From: Palsa-1439 sp050015495
GTDB lineage: Bacteria; Verrucomicrobiota; Verrucomicrobiia; Palsa-1439
Assembly: GCA_050015495.1 (NCBI GenBank)
Contig: JBEKBH010000003.1
Coordinates: 158,259 to 222,258, forward strand
Length of the DNA stretch: 64,000 bases
Direction of reading: 5' to 3'
In this document: positions 1-8,383 of the stretch, in pieces
How positions within the stretch are numbered: position 1 is the stretch's first letter
Layout: every line of letters starts with the position of its first letter
Position numbers and translations under genes: made by a program
The notes under the pieces: model-generated
Database searches by the model: none
Seen by the model: the letters and a program-made list of their open reading frames with translations, nothing else
What the model was told of the DNA's origin: nothing

Positions 1-435
1 GATGCAGGCGACCTTCTTGCCGTTGGGCTTGCCCGGCGCGAACATCGACTTCGCCTTGTCCCAGTTCTCGTAAAACCAATCGATGGAGTAGCGTTGGAGC
101 CGGCCGATCTGGATCGGCTCGGTCTCGCGTTCGTTGTAGACGCAAGCGCCTTCGCACAGGGAACCGACGGGACAAACGCGGGCGCAACTCATGCCGAGAA
201 TGTTGGCATCGAGGATTTCCCTGGCGCTGCCGCGCATGTTGCCCGAGGCGATCTTCTTGATGAATGCGGGAATGTCGATGTGCGTCGGACAGGCGCGCGT
301 GCACGGCGCGTCGAAACAGAACAGGCAGCGGTTGGCCTCGATCTTGGAGTTGTGGGGCGCGAACGGCGGGTTGATGTCGGCGAAATTCCTCTCGTACTCG
401 GCGTCGGACAACTTCGGGGCCAGATTCTTCATCAT
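1..435 (-). CDS. preT: NAD-dependent dihydropyrimidine dehydrogenase subunit PreT, N-terminal part
   Basis: The first 145 residues of a protein that runs off the left edge. It has the N-terminal double iron-sulfur domain of the glutamate-synthase-small-subunit / PreT family: a cysteine set in CLFCFDAPCTRACPTHIDIP (about residues 38-57) and a second set in CARVCPVGSLCEGAC (about 84-98). In this family the domain relays electrons to an FAD/NAD(P) oxidoreductase module, which would lie outside the window. PreT works with PreA to reduce uracil and thymine. The dihydropyrimidinase and nucleoside transporter on the next 9 kb support this over a plain glutamate synthase subunit. The start is the first of two adjacent ATG codons; the second would shorten it by one residue. 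Confidence 0.85.
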   Translation of the reverse strand, partial: MMKNLAPKLSDAEYERNFADINPPFAPHNSKIEANRCLFCFDAPCTRACPTHIDIPAFIKKIASGNMRGSAREILDANILGMSCARVCPVGSLCEGACVYNERETEPIQIGRLQRYSIDWFYENWDKAKSMFAPGKPNGKKVACI

Positions 436-686
436 TATAGACGTTCTCCGTTTCGCGCGGCCAGCGGGGCGATGGTCGCAACTGCCTCCGCCCTGTCAAT
501 GAATTATAGGCGACGCCCGGCGCGGCGCAACGCAAAACTTCCCGGAGATGGAGAAATATGCCGCTGGGCGTTTGCGGGATTGCTCCGGCCACCGTCGTAT
601 GCGAGATTTGGCCGTCGCAGTTTGTTCAATTGTACGTCTTCTCGAAAAAACGACCGCGTCATAAAACGCCGCGGTGGGAGGAAACG

Positions 687-1847
687 ATGAGCAGAGTACG
701 AGTTCTGGTGGGCACACGAAAAGGCGCGTTCATCCTGACCTCGGATGGCACGCGCAAGAAATGGGATATCAGCGGCCCGCACTTTGGTGGCTGGGAGATT
801 TACCATGTGAAGGGTTCGCCCATTGACCCGAACCGCTTGTACGCCTCGCAGTGCAGCGGGTGGTTTGGGCAGATCATCCAGCGCTCCGATGACGGCGGGA
901 AGACCTGGGAGACGCCCGGCGGCGGGCCTACGACGACTCCCGACGGCATGCCCAAGGGCGAGAGCAACAAGTTCGTGTACGAGGGCGAAGTCGGCAAGCA
1001 CCTGTGGTACGACGGCACGCCGCACCCATGGGAGTTCAAGCGCGTCTGGCATCTCGAACCGTCGTTGACCGACCCGGATACCGTGTACGCGGGCGTGGAG
1101 GACGCCGCGTTGTTCCGCACGACCGATGGCGGACGAACCTGGCAGGAGCTACCGGCCCTGCGCAGCGCCAAAGGTCATCTCTGGCAACCCGGCGCCGGCG
1201 GAATGGGCCTGCACACGATCCTTCTCGACAAGAGCAACCCGAACCGCATTTATGTCGCCATTTCCGCCGCGGGCGTGTTCCGCACCGACGACGCCGGCAA
1301 GACCTGGCGGCCGGCCACGCGCGGCCTCAAATCCTCGTATGAATTGCCGGACAAGAGTTCGGATGTCGGCCATTGCGTGCACCGCATCACGATGCACCCG
1401 TCGCGCCCGAATGTGCTGTTCATGCAGAAGCACTGGGATGTCAACCGCAGCGACGACGCCGGCGAGTCGTGGCACGAGGTCAGCGGAAATTTGCCGACCG
1501 ACTTCGGGTTTCCCATCGACGTTCACGCGCACGAGCCGAACACCATTTACGTTGTCCCGATCAAGAGCGATTCCGAGCATTATCCGCCCGACGGCAAACT
1601 GCGCGTGTACCGGAGTCGAACCGGCGGCGACGAATGGGAAGCGCTCACGAACGGCCTGCCGCAACGCGACTGCTACGTCAACGTGTTGCGCGAGGCGATG
1701 GCGGTGGATTCGCTCGATTCGTGCGGCGTGTATTTCGGCACCACCGGCGGACAGGTGTACGCGTCGGCGGATGGTGGGGACCGTTGGTCACCCATCGTCC
1801 GCGACCTTCCCGCTGTGCTGTCGGTGGAAGTCCAGACACTGTCATGA
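687..1847 (+). CDS. BNR/sialidase-like repeat protein (beta-propeller)
   Basis: 386 residues. The start is an ATG preceded by GGGAGG with a 5-nt gap, preferred over an upstream in-frame start at 558 that has no ribosome site. Repeated Asp-box motifs are visible (SDDGGKTW near residue 69, TTDGGRTW near 145, TDDAGKTW near 205, SDDAGESW near 260, SADGGDRW near the end), each marking a blade turn of a BNR / exo-sialidase-type beta-propeller. No signal peptide is visible, so it is probably cytoplasmic. Its stop overlaps the start of the ThiS/MoaD-like gene by 4 nt, so the two are translationally coupled. Asp boxes alone do not give a substrate; sialidase activity is not supported. Confidence 0.8.
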   Translation: MSRVRVLVGTRKGAFILTSDGTRKKWDISGPHFGGWEIYHVKGSPIDPNRLYASQCSGWFGQIIQRSDDGGKTWETPGGGPTTTPDGMPKGESNKFVYEGEVGKHLWYDGTPHPWEFKRVWHLEPSLTDPDTVYAGVEDAALFRTTDGGRTWQELPALRSAKGHLWQPGAGGMGLHTILLDKSNPNRIYVAISAAGVFRTDDAGKTWRPATRGLKSSYELPDKSSDVGHCVHRITMHPSRPNVLFMQKHWDVNRSDDAGESWHEVSGNLPTDFGFPIDVHAHEPNTIYVVPIKSDSEHYPPDGKLRVYRSRTGGDEWEALTNGLPQRDCYVNVLREAMAVDSLDSCGVYFGTTGGQVYASADGGDRWSPIVRDLPAVLSVEVQTLS

Positions 1848-2140
1848 TTCGCGTCGTGCTGCCATTTCATCTGCGGACGCTGGCGCACGTCGACAGCGAG
1901 GTGGCGCTCGAAGTGAAAGGCCCCGTGACGTTGCGAACAGTCCTCGATGCGATCGAAAGCCAGTATCCGGTATTGGCGGGGACGATCCGCGATCACGTCA
2001 CGCAAAAGCGTCGGCCATTCCTGCGGTTCTACGCCTGCGAGGAAGACTGGTCCAACAAGTCGCCGGATGAACCGTTGCCGGAAGCCGTGGTTTCCGGGAA
2101 GGAACCACTCCTGATCATCGGCGCCATCGCCGGCGGGTAA
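1844..2140 (+). CDS. MoaD/ThiS-family sulfur carrier-like protein
   Basis: 98 residues starting at the ATGA overlap with the preceding gene. It has a ubiquitin-like beta-grasp pattern and ends in Gly-Gly (IGAIAGG), the terminus that an E1-like enzyme adenylates and thiocarboxylates in MoaD and ThiS. No E1-like (MoeB/ThiF) partner, MoaE or thiazole synthase lies next to it; instead it is coupled to the BNR-repeat gene. It is therefore an orphan sulfur carrier whose acceptor cannot be read from the window. A second, separate MoaD domain occurs in the MoaD-MoaE fusion at 34.4 kb, so this copy is probably not the molybdopterin one. Confidence 0.8.
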   Translation: MIRVVLPFHLRTLAHVDSEVALEVKGPVTLRTVLDAIESQYPVLAGTIRDHVTQKRRPFLRFYACEEDWSNKSPDEPLPEAVVSGKEPLLIIGAIAGG

Positions 2141-2182
2141 GGATCATCACCGTCAGAAGCCTGCACGACCGCACAAATACAG

Positions 2183-2506
2183 CTAGTCAGCTCGTAATGC
2201 AGTGCTTATCGACTCTACGTATGCTCGTGCGTCCCGTATGAGGTCATCATATGTTCTGATGGAAACATGGCCGCGCATGTTGATATTCCGTCGAGCGAGT
2301 CGCCGCTTGCATTCGTTCGTGACGTTGACGTCTCGGCCAAATACGTCAAGAACACGACCCAAAGCCGCAATCTTGCGATCGGCTGTCTCAGGCTCAACTG
2401 GAGCTGGCGTAACGCCGTACAATCTCACATGCTCAAGCGCACGTCGGGCCTCTTCCACTGCGGTGAGAATCTGAATTTCGGCAGCTACGCCTTCCGTTAG
2501 CGACAC
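2183..2506 (-). CDS. Hypothetical protein, possibly a C-terminal remnant
   Basis: 107 codons, not confidently recognised. The residues near the end (SIRTYDDLIRDAR) resemble the closing Thr-Tyr-Asp-Asp-Leu element common in C-terminal parts of Shedu-like (DUF4263) and related nuclease-type proteins. The catalytic part would be missing, so this looks more like the tail of a decayed gene than a full one. It sits in a 1 kb patch of lower GC between the ThiS-like gene and the toxin-antitoxin pair, all unrelated to the surrounding pyrimidine locus. It could also be a chance ORF. No convincing ribosome site was found. Confidence 0.3.
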   Translation of the reverse strand: MSLTEGVAAEIQILTAVEEARRALEHVRLYGVTPAPVEPETADRKIAALGRVLDVFGRDVNVTNECKRRLARRNINMRGHVSIRTYDDLIRDARAYVESISTALRAD

Positions 2507-2652
2507 CGCGCTTCTGGTGACGAGATGTGTAACACTTGCAATGGCACGCCGTCACAAATGCGTCGGGTCGCGCGCGCCGAATCTGCCCGCATTCGCCGCG
2601 ATCTACGAACTGGCAACGCCGCGGCAATTATGGTAGTCTTAAAGTGAAGATT

Positions 2653-2880
2653 ATGGCTGATGTTAAGGAAATCATCCGTGACGCCGAATCTCTTCCGGTT
2701 GAGGAACGGGCCAAGTTGGTGGATTCGTTGCTCCGTTCCTTGAATCCTACCGATGCGGCGGTTGACCGGAAATGGGTGGCGGTGGCCAAACGTCGGCTCG
2801 CTGAGTTGCGATTGGGCAGGGTGAAGGCCGTGCCCGGTGACGTGGTAATTAGGGAAGTTCAGAAGCGCTTCGGGAAATGA
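2653..2880 (+). CDS. RelB-like antitoxin (addiction module component family)
   Basis: 75 residues, highly charged. The opening pattern (IIRDAESLPVEERAKLVDSLLRSL) is that of short addiction-module components (the TIGR02574-type family): a helix carrying an E-R-x-x-L-V-D-x-L-L core. The middle is tryptophan-containing and ends before a basic tail. Its stop overlaps the ParE/RelE-like toxin start in an ATGA, the usual antitoxin-first order. The chosen ATG follows a purine-rich AAGTGAAG stretch; a GTG three codons upstream is the alternative. Such antitoxins usually bind the toxin and repress their own promoter. Confidence 0.85.
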   Translation: MADVKEIIRDAESLPVEERAKLVDSLLRSLNPTDAAVDRKWVAVAKRRLAELRLGRVKAVPGDVVIREVQKRFGK

Positions 2881-3167
2881 CCTTCGCGTTCCACCCGGAA
2901 GCCAAGGCCGAGTTCTTCGCCGCCATTGACTATTACGAGAGCGTTGATACCGGCCTCGGACTCGATTTTTCAATCGAGGTTTTCTCCACCATTCAGAATG
3001 CTGTAGACTATCCAACTGCGTGGCCTGTCCTCAAAGATGATGTGCGGCGCTGCCTTGTCCACCGGTTCCCCTATGGCGTGTTGTACAGCATCGAGAACGA
3101 CGAGATATTCATCCTCGCCGTAATGCATCTCCATCGCGATCCGGACTACTGGAAGAGCCGCGTCTAG
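2877..3167 (+). CDS. ParE/RelE-type toxin
   Basis: 96 residues, the full length of a RelE/ParE fold toxin. Family features: the opening FHPEAKAEFFAAIDYYE helix, the RRCLVHRFPYGVLYSI strand pair in the middle, and the final ILAVMHLHRDPDYWKSR segment. It cannot be decided from sequence whether it acts on ribosome-bound mRNA (RelE) or DNA gyrase (ParE). It is coupled to its antitoxin by a 4-nt overlap. The pair lies 3 nt from the convergent dihydropyrimidinase stop, so the module was inserted very tightly against that gene. Confidence 0.88.
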   Translation: MTFAFHPEAKAEFFAAIDYYESVDTGLGLDFSIEVFSTIQNAVDYPTAWPVLKDDVRRCLVHRFPYGVLYSIENDEIFILAVMHLHRDPDYWKSRV

Positions 3168-3170
3168 CGC

Positions 3171-4556
3171 TCAAAAATGCGTCGGGTCGCGTTTGACGAG
3201 TTTGCCGCGGCCGACTTTGCCGACGAATTTCCCGTCCTTGGCAGCGATTTCGCCGCGGACAGTGACGACGTGCGGACGGCCTTTGATCGGCCAGCCTTCG
3301 AACGCGCTGTAATCGAGGTTCATGTACTGCGTCTTCTGCGAGATTTTGCCGCGATAGTCGGGATCGTAGACGACGAGATCGGCGTCGCTGCCGACGGCGA
3401 TCGTGCCCTTGCGTGGGAAGAGGCCGAACAACTTCGCCGCCTGCGTGCTGGCGCAATCGACGAACGTGTTCAGGTCGAGCCGGCCATCGGCAACGCCGTG
3501 CGTGTACAACAGGTTCACCCGGTCCTCGATCGCCGGGATGCCGTTGGGGATCTTGGTGAAATCGCCGCGGCCCATTTCCTTCTGGCCCTTGAAATCAAAC
3601 GGCGCATGGTCGGTCGCGACGGTGCTGATGAACCGCTGGCGCAAACCGTTCCAATGGACTTCCTGGTTCTTCTTGTCGCGGAGTGGGGGCGACATGACGT
3701 ACTTCGAGCCTTCGAAGTTGGGGAGTTCGGCGTAGCTCTTGTCGAGCACGAGATACTCGATCAGCGTTTCAATCCAGACCTTCACTCCGCGTTGCTTGCC
3801 GATCAGTGCTTCGGTGATCGATTCCTCGCAACTGGTGTGCACGGTATACACGTGGGTGTCGAACATCTCGGCGAAAGTTAACAGGTGATGCACGCCCTCG
3901 GCCTCGACGCGGGGCGGTCGGCTCCAGTAATGCCATTCAGGGCCGGTCTTGCCTTCGGCGAGTAGCCTCTTCTGCGACTCCAACACGAGATCGGCGTTCT
4001 CGCAGTGGGCAGTGACGATCACCCCAAGTTTCTTTGCCAGACGCATGATGTGATACAGCTCTTCATCGGTGACGGCGAATGCGCCTTTGTAGGCGAGGAA
4101 GATCTTGAAGCTCGCGATGCCCGCTTTGACGATCTCGATGAGCTGTCCCTCGGCTTCCTTGTCGAGGCGCGATATGGTCTGGTGGAACGTGAAATCGCAG
4201 GCGCTGTTGCCCTCGGCCTTCTTCAGCCAGAACTCGAATCCATCGGCGATGGGCTGCTGGTTGCGCGCCTGGCAGACCATTTCGATAAAGGTCGTGGTGC
4301 CGCCGACGAGCGCAGCTTTGCTAGCAGTCTCGTGCGTGTCCTTCGAGAACGTGCCCATGAACGGCAGGTAAATGTGCGTGTGCGGGTCGATGAAGCCGGG
4401 GAACACGTATTTGCCCGTGGCATCGACGACCGTCGCTTTCGGGGGCGCATCGAGGTTCGTGCCGATGCGCGTGATTTGTTCGCCGTCGCAGAAGATGTCT
4501 GCGGTATACTGTTCGCCTGCGGTGACGATACGGCCATTCTTGATGAGGAGTGACAT
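3171..4556 (-). CDS. hydA: Dihydropyrimidinase / D-hydantoinase
   Basis: 461 residues, normal family length. Amidohydrolase features are in order: the DPHTHIYLPFMG metal site (about residues 58-69), the FKIFLAYKG lysine region that carries the carbamylated bridging Lys, the TAHCEN and VHTSCEES histidines, and the late ATDHAPF aspartate/histidine motif. The enzyme opens the ring of dihydrouracil and dihydrothymine, the second step of reductive pyrimidine catabolism after PreTA. The start has GGGAGG about 8 nt upstream; a longer start at 4571 would place that site inside the gene. It is divergent from the BMP transporter operon, with about 130 bp between them for shared control. No beta-ureidopropionase is visible here. 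Confidence 0.93.
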   Translation of the reverse strand: MSLLIKNGRIVTAGEQYTADIFCDGEQITRIGTNLDAPPKATVVDATGKYVFPGFIDPHTHIYLPFMGTFSKDTHETASKAALVGGTTTFIEMVCQARNQQPIADGFEFWLKKAEGNSACDFTFHQTISRLDKEAEGQLIEIVKAGIASFKIFLAYKGAFAVTDEELYHIMRLAKKLGVIVTAHCENADLVLESQKRLLAEGKTGPEWHYWSRPPRVEAEGVHHLLTFAEMFDTHVYTVHTSCEESITEALIGKQRGVKVWIETLIEYLVLDKSYAELPNFEGSKYVMSPPLRDKKNQEVHWNGLRQRFISTVATDHAPFDFKGQKEMGRGDFTKIPNGIPAIEDRVNLLYTHGVADGRLDLNTFVDCASTQAAKLFGLFPRKGTIAVGSDADLVVYDPDYRGKISQKTQYMNLDYSAFEGWPIKGRPHVVTVRGEIAAKDGKFVGKVGRGKLVKRDPTHF

Positions 4557-4685
4557 GGAAAAGCCTCCCAAAATAGGTGCAGCGTTTCTGATTTTTTCTG
4601 GACGGATTCTACTCCTGTGGAGGAAGCGAAATCAAGCGCTAGCAACGCCTTGACCCGGCGGGCCGTTCGGCCTACAAGAGGCTAC

Positions 4686-5699
4686 ATGATGTCAACTTTG
4701 CTTCAACGCCGTCTGCGGACGTATGGGATGGCGGCGATTTCACTGGCTGGCCTTCTGGGGATGGTGACGCCGTCGGCGGTTGCGGAATTCAAGGTCGGCC
4801 TACTGCTGGATCGCGGCGGCAAAGACGACAAGTCGTTCAACGCCTCGGCGTACGAAGGCGCGACCGAAGCGAAGAAGAAGCTTGGGATCACCCTAAAATA
4901 CGTCGAGGCCACGGATGATAATTCGTTCGAGCCGCTCCTGCGGGCGTTCGCGCAAAAAGATTTCGACCTGATCATCGGGATTGGGTTCGCGCAGAAGGAA
5001 GCCATCGCCAAGGTCGCCGCGCAATTTCCGCAGAAACATTTTGTGATTGTGGACTCGCAGGTGGACGGCCCGAATGTCCGGTCGCTCATGTTCGAGGAGC
5101 ACGAGGGCGCGTACATTGTCGGCGCCATCGCCGCCATGACCAGCCAGACGGGCAAGGTCGGATTCGTCGGGGGAATGGACGTTCCCCTGATCCGCCGTTT
5201 CGAGATGGGGTACGAAGCCGGCGCGAAGAAGATCAACCCGCAGGTCACCGTCATCGCCAACTACGTCGGCGTGACCAGCGAAGCATGGAACAATCCGCCC
5301 AAGGGCAAGGAACTCGCCATGGCCCAGTACGATGAGGGCGCGGACGTGATTTTTGCCGCCGCCGGCGCGTCGGGTTTTGGCGTGTTCGACGCGGCGGAGG
5401 AGAAGAAGAAGCTCGCCATCGGCGTCGATTCCAACCAGGACTGGACGAAGCCCGGCCAAATCCTCACCAGCATGCTCAAGCGGGTCGATCTGGCGGTGTT
5501 CTCGGCCATTCAGGACGCGCAAAACGGGAAGTTCACCAGCGGCCTGAAGCGCTTCGGACTCGCCGATAAAGGCGTCGATTATTCCATCGACGAATACAAC
5601 GAGAAACTTCTGCCAGAGTCCGTCCGCCAGCGTGCCGACGCCCTGAAAACCGACGTCATCGCCGGCAAGATCATCGTCCCGGATTACTACAAGAAGTGA
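4686..5699 (+). CDS. BMP-family nucleoside ABC transporter substrate-binding protein
   Basis: 337 residues. A cleavable signal peptide is visible (basic RRLRTYG, hydrophobic stretch, AVA then EF near residue 36). There is no lipobox cysteine, so it should be a soluble periplasmic protein. The BMP/PnrA pattern follows: KVGLLLDRGGKDDKSFN, then AYEGA, KYVEATDDNSFEPLL and GFVGGMDVPLIRRFEMGYEAG. Family members bind purine or pyrimidine nucleosides. The genes downstream encode the ATPase and both permeases of the same uptake system, and the dihydropyrimidinase is divergent, so the likely cargo is a pyrimidine nucleoside or base. Two adjacent ATGs are possible starts; the first is used. Confidence 0.9.
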   Translation: MMSTLLQRRLRTYGMAAISLAGLLGMVTPSAVAEFKVGLLLDRGGKDDKSFNASAYEGATEAKKKLGITLKYVEATDDNSFEPLLRAFAQKDFDLIIGIGFAQKEAIAKVAAQFPQKHFVIVDSQVDGPNVRSLMFEEHEGAYIVGAIAAMTSQTGKVGFVGGMDVPLIRRFEMGYEAGAKKINPQVTVIANYVGVTSEAWNNPPKGKELAMAQYDEGADVIFAAAGASGFGVFDAAEEKKKLAIGVDSNQDWTKPGQILTSMLKRVDLAVFSAIQDAQNGKFTSGLKRFGLADKGVDYSIDEYNEKLLPESVRQRADALKTDVIAGKIIVPDYYKK

Positions 5700-5828
5700 T
5701 GGACCTTTAACCCAGAGTTTGTTGAAGGGTCTCAGGTTGGCCAAGCCACCACGGTCGGACGGAGTCTAGTTTTGCCCCGACTCAGAATGCATTGACTCCG
5801 CCCATTCAAATCTGGACACTGCGAAGCC

Positions 5829-7361
5829 ATGGCGCCCGAGACAGCGGCAGCGGTTGAATTGCGCGGACTGACCAAGCGGTTTGGCAGTGTGGTCGCCAAC
5901 GCGGGGGTGAATCTGCGGATTCAGCCGGGCACGATTCACGGCGTGATCGGCGAGAACGGCGCGGGCAAATCCACCGCGATGAAGATGCTCTACGGCATTT
6001 TCCCGCCGGACGCGGGGGAAATCATTGTCCACGGCAGGACGTGTGTGTGGGAATCGCCGGCGGACGCCATCGCCGCCGGTATCGGCATGGTGCACCAGCA
6101 TTTCATGCTTGCGGGTCCGTACACGGCATTGGACAACATCCTGCTCGGAGCGGAACCGGTCCGTTACGGCGTGGTGGAACGGAAGAAAGCCCGCGCGCGT
6201 CTGGATGCGTTGGCCCGGCAATACGGCCTGCCGGTTGACTGGGATTCAACCATCGAAGAACTTCCCGTGGGCGCGCAACAGCGGGTCGAAATCCTGAAGC
6301 TGTTGTATCGCGACGCGAAGATTCTGATTCTCGACGAGCCAACCGCGGTCCTCACGCCCCAGGAAACCAACGAACTGTTTCGTAACCTGAAGAAGCTTCG
6401 CGACGAAGGCAAGACGATCATCCTCATCACACACAAGCTCAAAGAGGTGATGTCCTTCACCGATCATGTCACGGTGTTTCGCGCGGGCAAGGTCACCGGT
6501 GAGATGCCGACCTCGCAGACCAATCCGCAAGAACTCGCCAACCTCATGGTCGGACGGAAGGTGGTCTTGAATATTCACGTTCCACCCGCACATCCTCGCG
6601 ATGAACTGGCCATGGAGATCGCGGCGTTGAGTCTGGCGGGAACAGTGGCCGGAAGCCGTCACAAACTTTCGGAGGTGAGTTTTTCCGTGAAGCGCGGCGA
6701 GATCGTCGGCATCGCCGGGGTCGAGGGCAATGGACAGTCGGAATTGTTGGAGGCCATTCTTCATCCACGCGATCCGCTGTGCCGGACGTCGGGTACGGTC
6801 CGGTTTCTGGGTGAAGACGTGACGCATTGGGAAGCGCGAAGGATTCGCGATCTCGGCGTTGCCGTGATCCCCGAGGACCGCCAACGCGAGGGACTTCTGC
6901 TGGAGCGACCCGTGAGCGAGAATTTCCTGTTGGGTTTGCAACGAAGCACGGCGTTCAGCCAGGCCGGCCTGTTGAATTCGAAGAACCTCCGGGCCGCCGC
7001 CACGCAAGCGGTGGAAGAATACGACGTGCGCCCGCGCGATCTGGCGATTCCGGCCGGAAAGCTTTCCGGTGGGAACCAGCAAAAGCTGATCGTAGCGCGC
7101 GAATTCCAGAGGAAACCGCGCCTGTTGATCGCCGCCCAGCCGACGCGCGGGGTGGACGTGGGCGCGATCGAATTCATTCATAATCGAATCGTCCGCGCGC
7201 GCGATGAAGGCGCGGGCGTCCTGCTTGTCTCCTTCGAACTGGAAGACATCCTGACCCTGTCGGACCGCATTCTCGTGATGTACGAGGGCCGGATCGCGGC
7301 CGAGTTCGCTCGCGGGCAGGTTTCCGAGCGCGAGCTGGGATTGAAGATGGCCGGTTCATGA
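5829..7361 (+). CDS. Nucleoside ABC transporter ATP-binding protein (two nucleotide-binding domains)
   Basis: 510 residues with two fused ATPase halves, as in sugar and BMP-linked nucleoside importers. The first half has Walker A GENGAGKST (about residue 43) and Walker B ILILDEPTAVLTP. Its signature is the degenerate LPVGAQQRVE. The second half has a degenerate Walker A (GVEGNGQSE), the canonical signature LSGGNQQK, and AAQPTRGVD in place of a standard Walker B. Alternation of one consensus and one relaxed site is normal for this family. The stop overlaps the first permease gene by 4 nt. Confidence 0.92.
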   Translation: MAPETAAAVELRGLTKRFGSVVANAGVNLRIQPGTIHGVIGENGAGKSTAMKMLYGIFPPDAGEIIVHGRTCVWESPADAIAAGIGMVHQHFMLAGPYTALDNILLGAEPVRYGVVERKKARARLDALARQYGLPVDWDSTIEELPVGAQQRVEILKLLYRDAKILILDEPTAVLTPQETNELFRNLKKLRDEGKTIILITHKLKEVMSFTDHVTVFRAGKVTGEMPTSQTNPQELANLMVGRKVVLNIHVPPAHPRDELAMEIAALSLAGTVAGSRHKLSEVSFSVKRGEIVGIAGVEGNGQSELLEAILHPRDPLCRTSGTVRFLGEDVTHWEARRIRDLGVAVIPEDRQREGLLLERPVSENFLLGLQRSTAFSQAGLLNSKNLRAAATQAVEEYDVRPRDLAIPAGKLSGGNQQKLIVAREFQRKPRLLIAAQPTRGVDVGAIEFIHNRIVRARDEGAGVLLVSFELEDILTLSDRILVMYEGRIAAEFARGQVSERELGLKMAGS

Positions 7362-8383
7362 GAAAACTTCTGCAGCCTGTCCTTGCCGTGGTCTTCGGGC
7401 TGGCCCTCGGGCTCGGAGTCACGCGGCTCGCCGGCGAAAGCCCGTGGCACGTTCTGCAAATTCTCTGGAGGAGCGCATTTGGCTCCCGCTACGACTTCGG
7501 GATGACGTTGTTTTACTCGACGCCGCTGGTGTTCACCGGGCTTGCGGTTGCGGTGCCGTTTCAGGCGGGCTTGTTCAACATTGGCGCCGAGGGACAACTC
7601 ACGCTTGGCGCTCTCGCGGCGGCGGTGGTCGGCGCCGTCTGGCCGGGGTTACCGTGGCCGTTGGCACCGATGCTGGCGGTCTTGGCGGCAATCACGGCGG
7701 GGACGATTTGGGGTGCCATCCCCGGCTGGCTACGCGCCAGGCGCGGCAGCCACGAGGTCATCAATACGATCATGCTCAATTTTATCGCCGCCGGCCTCGC
7801 GAGTTACGTGACGTTGTATCTGCTCAAGAATCCCGATACACAAAATCCCGAGACACGATCCATCGGCGCGGGTTACCTGATCAGCCAGTTTGGAATTTTC
7901 GGCGGCGCGCCCGTGAGCATGGCGTTGCCGTTGGCGATTCTGGCGGCGGTCCTCGTCTGGATTCTCTTGTGGCGGACCGTCGTCGGATTTGAGATGCGCG
8001 CCGTGGGCCAGAACGAATCCGCCGCGCGCGCGGCGGGAATCAACACGAGCCGCATGACCATCATCGCGCTGGCCGTGGCCGGCGGACTGGCCGGACTCGT
8101 GGGCGTTGGCGAGGTCCTGGGCAATGCCGGCAAGTTTCGTCTCGGATTCTCTCCCGAGTACGGGTTCATCGGGATCGCCGTGGCGCTGTTAGGACGCAAC
8201 CAGCCTGCGGGCGTGGTCGCCGCCGCGTTGCTTTTCGGCGCGCTCCATAAAGGCACCGCGGATTTGGACTTTGAAACCGAGCACGTCACGCGCGAGCTCT
8301 CGCTGGTCCTTCAGGCGCTCATTATTCTGTCGGTTTCGGCGGACGGACTGTGGAGCTGGATGAAGAAACGGGGCGAACAATGA
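7358..8383 (+). CDS. Nucleoside ABC transporter permease 1
   Basis: 341 residues, a polytopic membrane protein of the BPD_transp_2 family (YufP/NupP type). Several hydrophobic segments are clear, and the family stretch FNIGAEGQLTLGALAAAVVG lies near residue 68. The EVINTIMLNFIA segment (about 130) is a permease hallmark in nucleoside importers. It is coupled by 4-nt ATGA overlaps to both the ATPase gene upstream and the second permease downstream, so the pair should assemble as a heterodimer in the inner membrane. Confidence 0.9.
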   Translation: MRKLLQPVLAVVFGLALGLGVTRLAGESPWHVLQILWRSAFGSRYDFGMTLFYSTPLVFTGLAVAVPFQAGLFNIGAEGQLTLGALAAAVVGAVWPGLPWPLAPMLAVLAAITAGTIWGAIPGWLRARRGSHEVINTIMLNFIAAGLASYVTLYLLKNPDTQNPETRSIGAGYLISQFGIFGGAPVSMALPLAILAAVLVWILLWRTVVGFEMRAVGQNESAARAAGINTSRMTIIALAVAGGLAGLVGVGEVLGNAGKFRLGFSPEYGFIGIAVALLGRNQPAGVVAAALLFGALHKGTADLDFETEHVTRELSLVLQALIILSVSADGLWSWMKKRGEQ

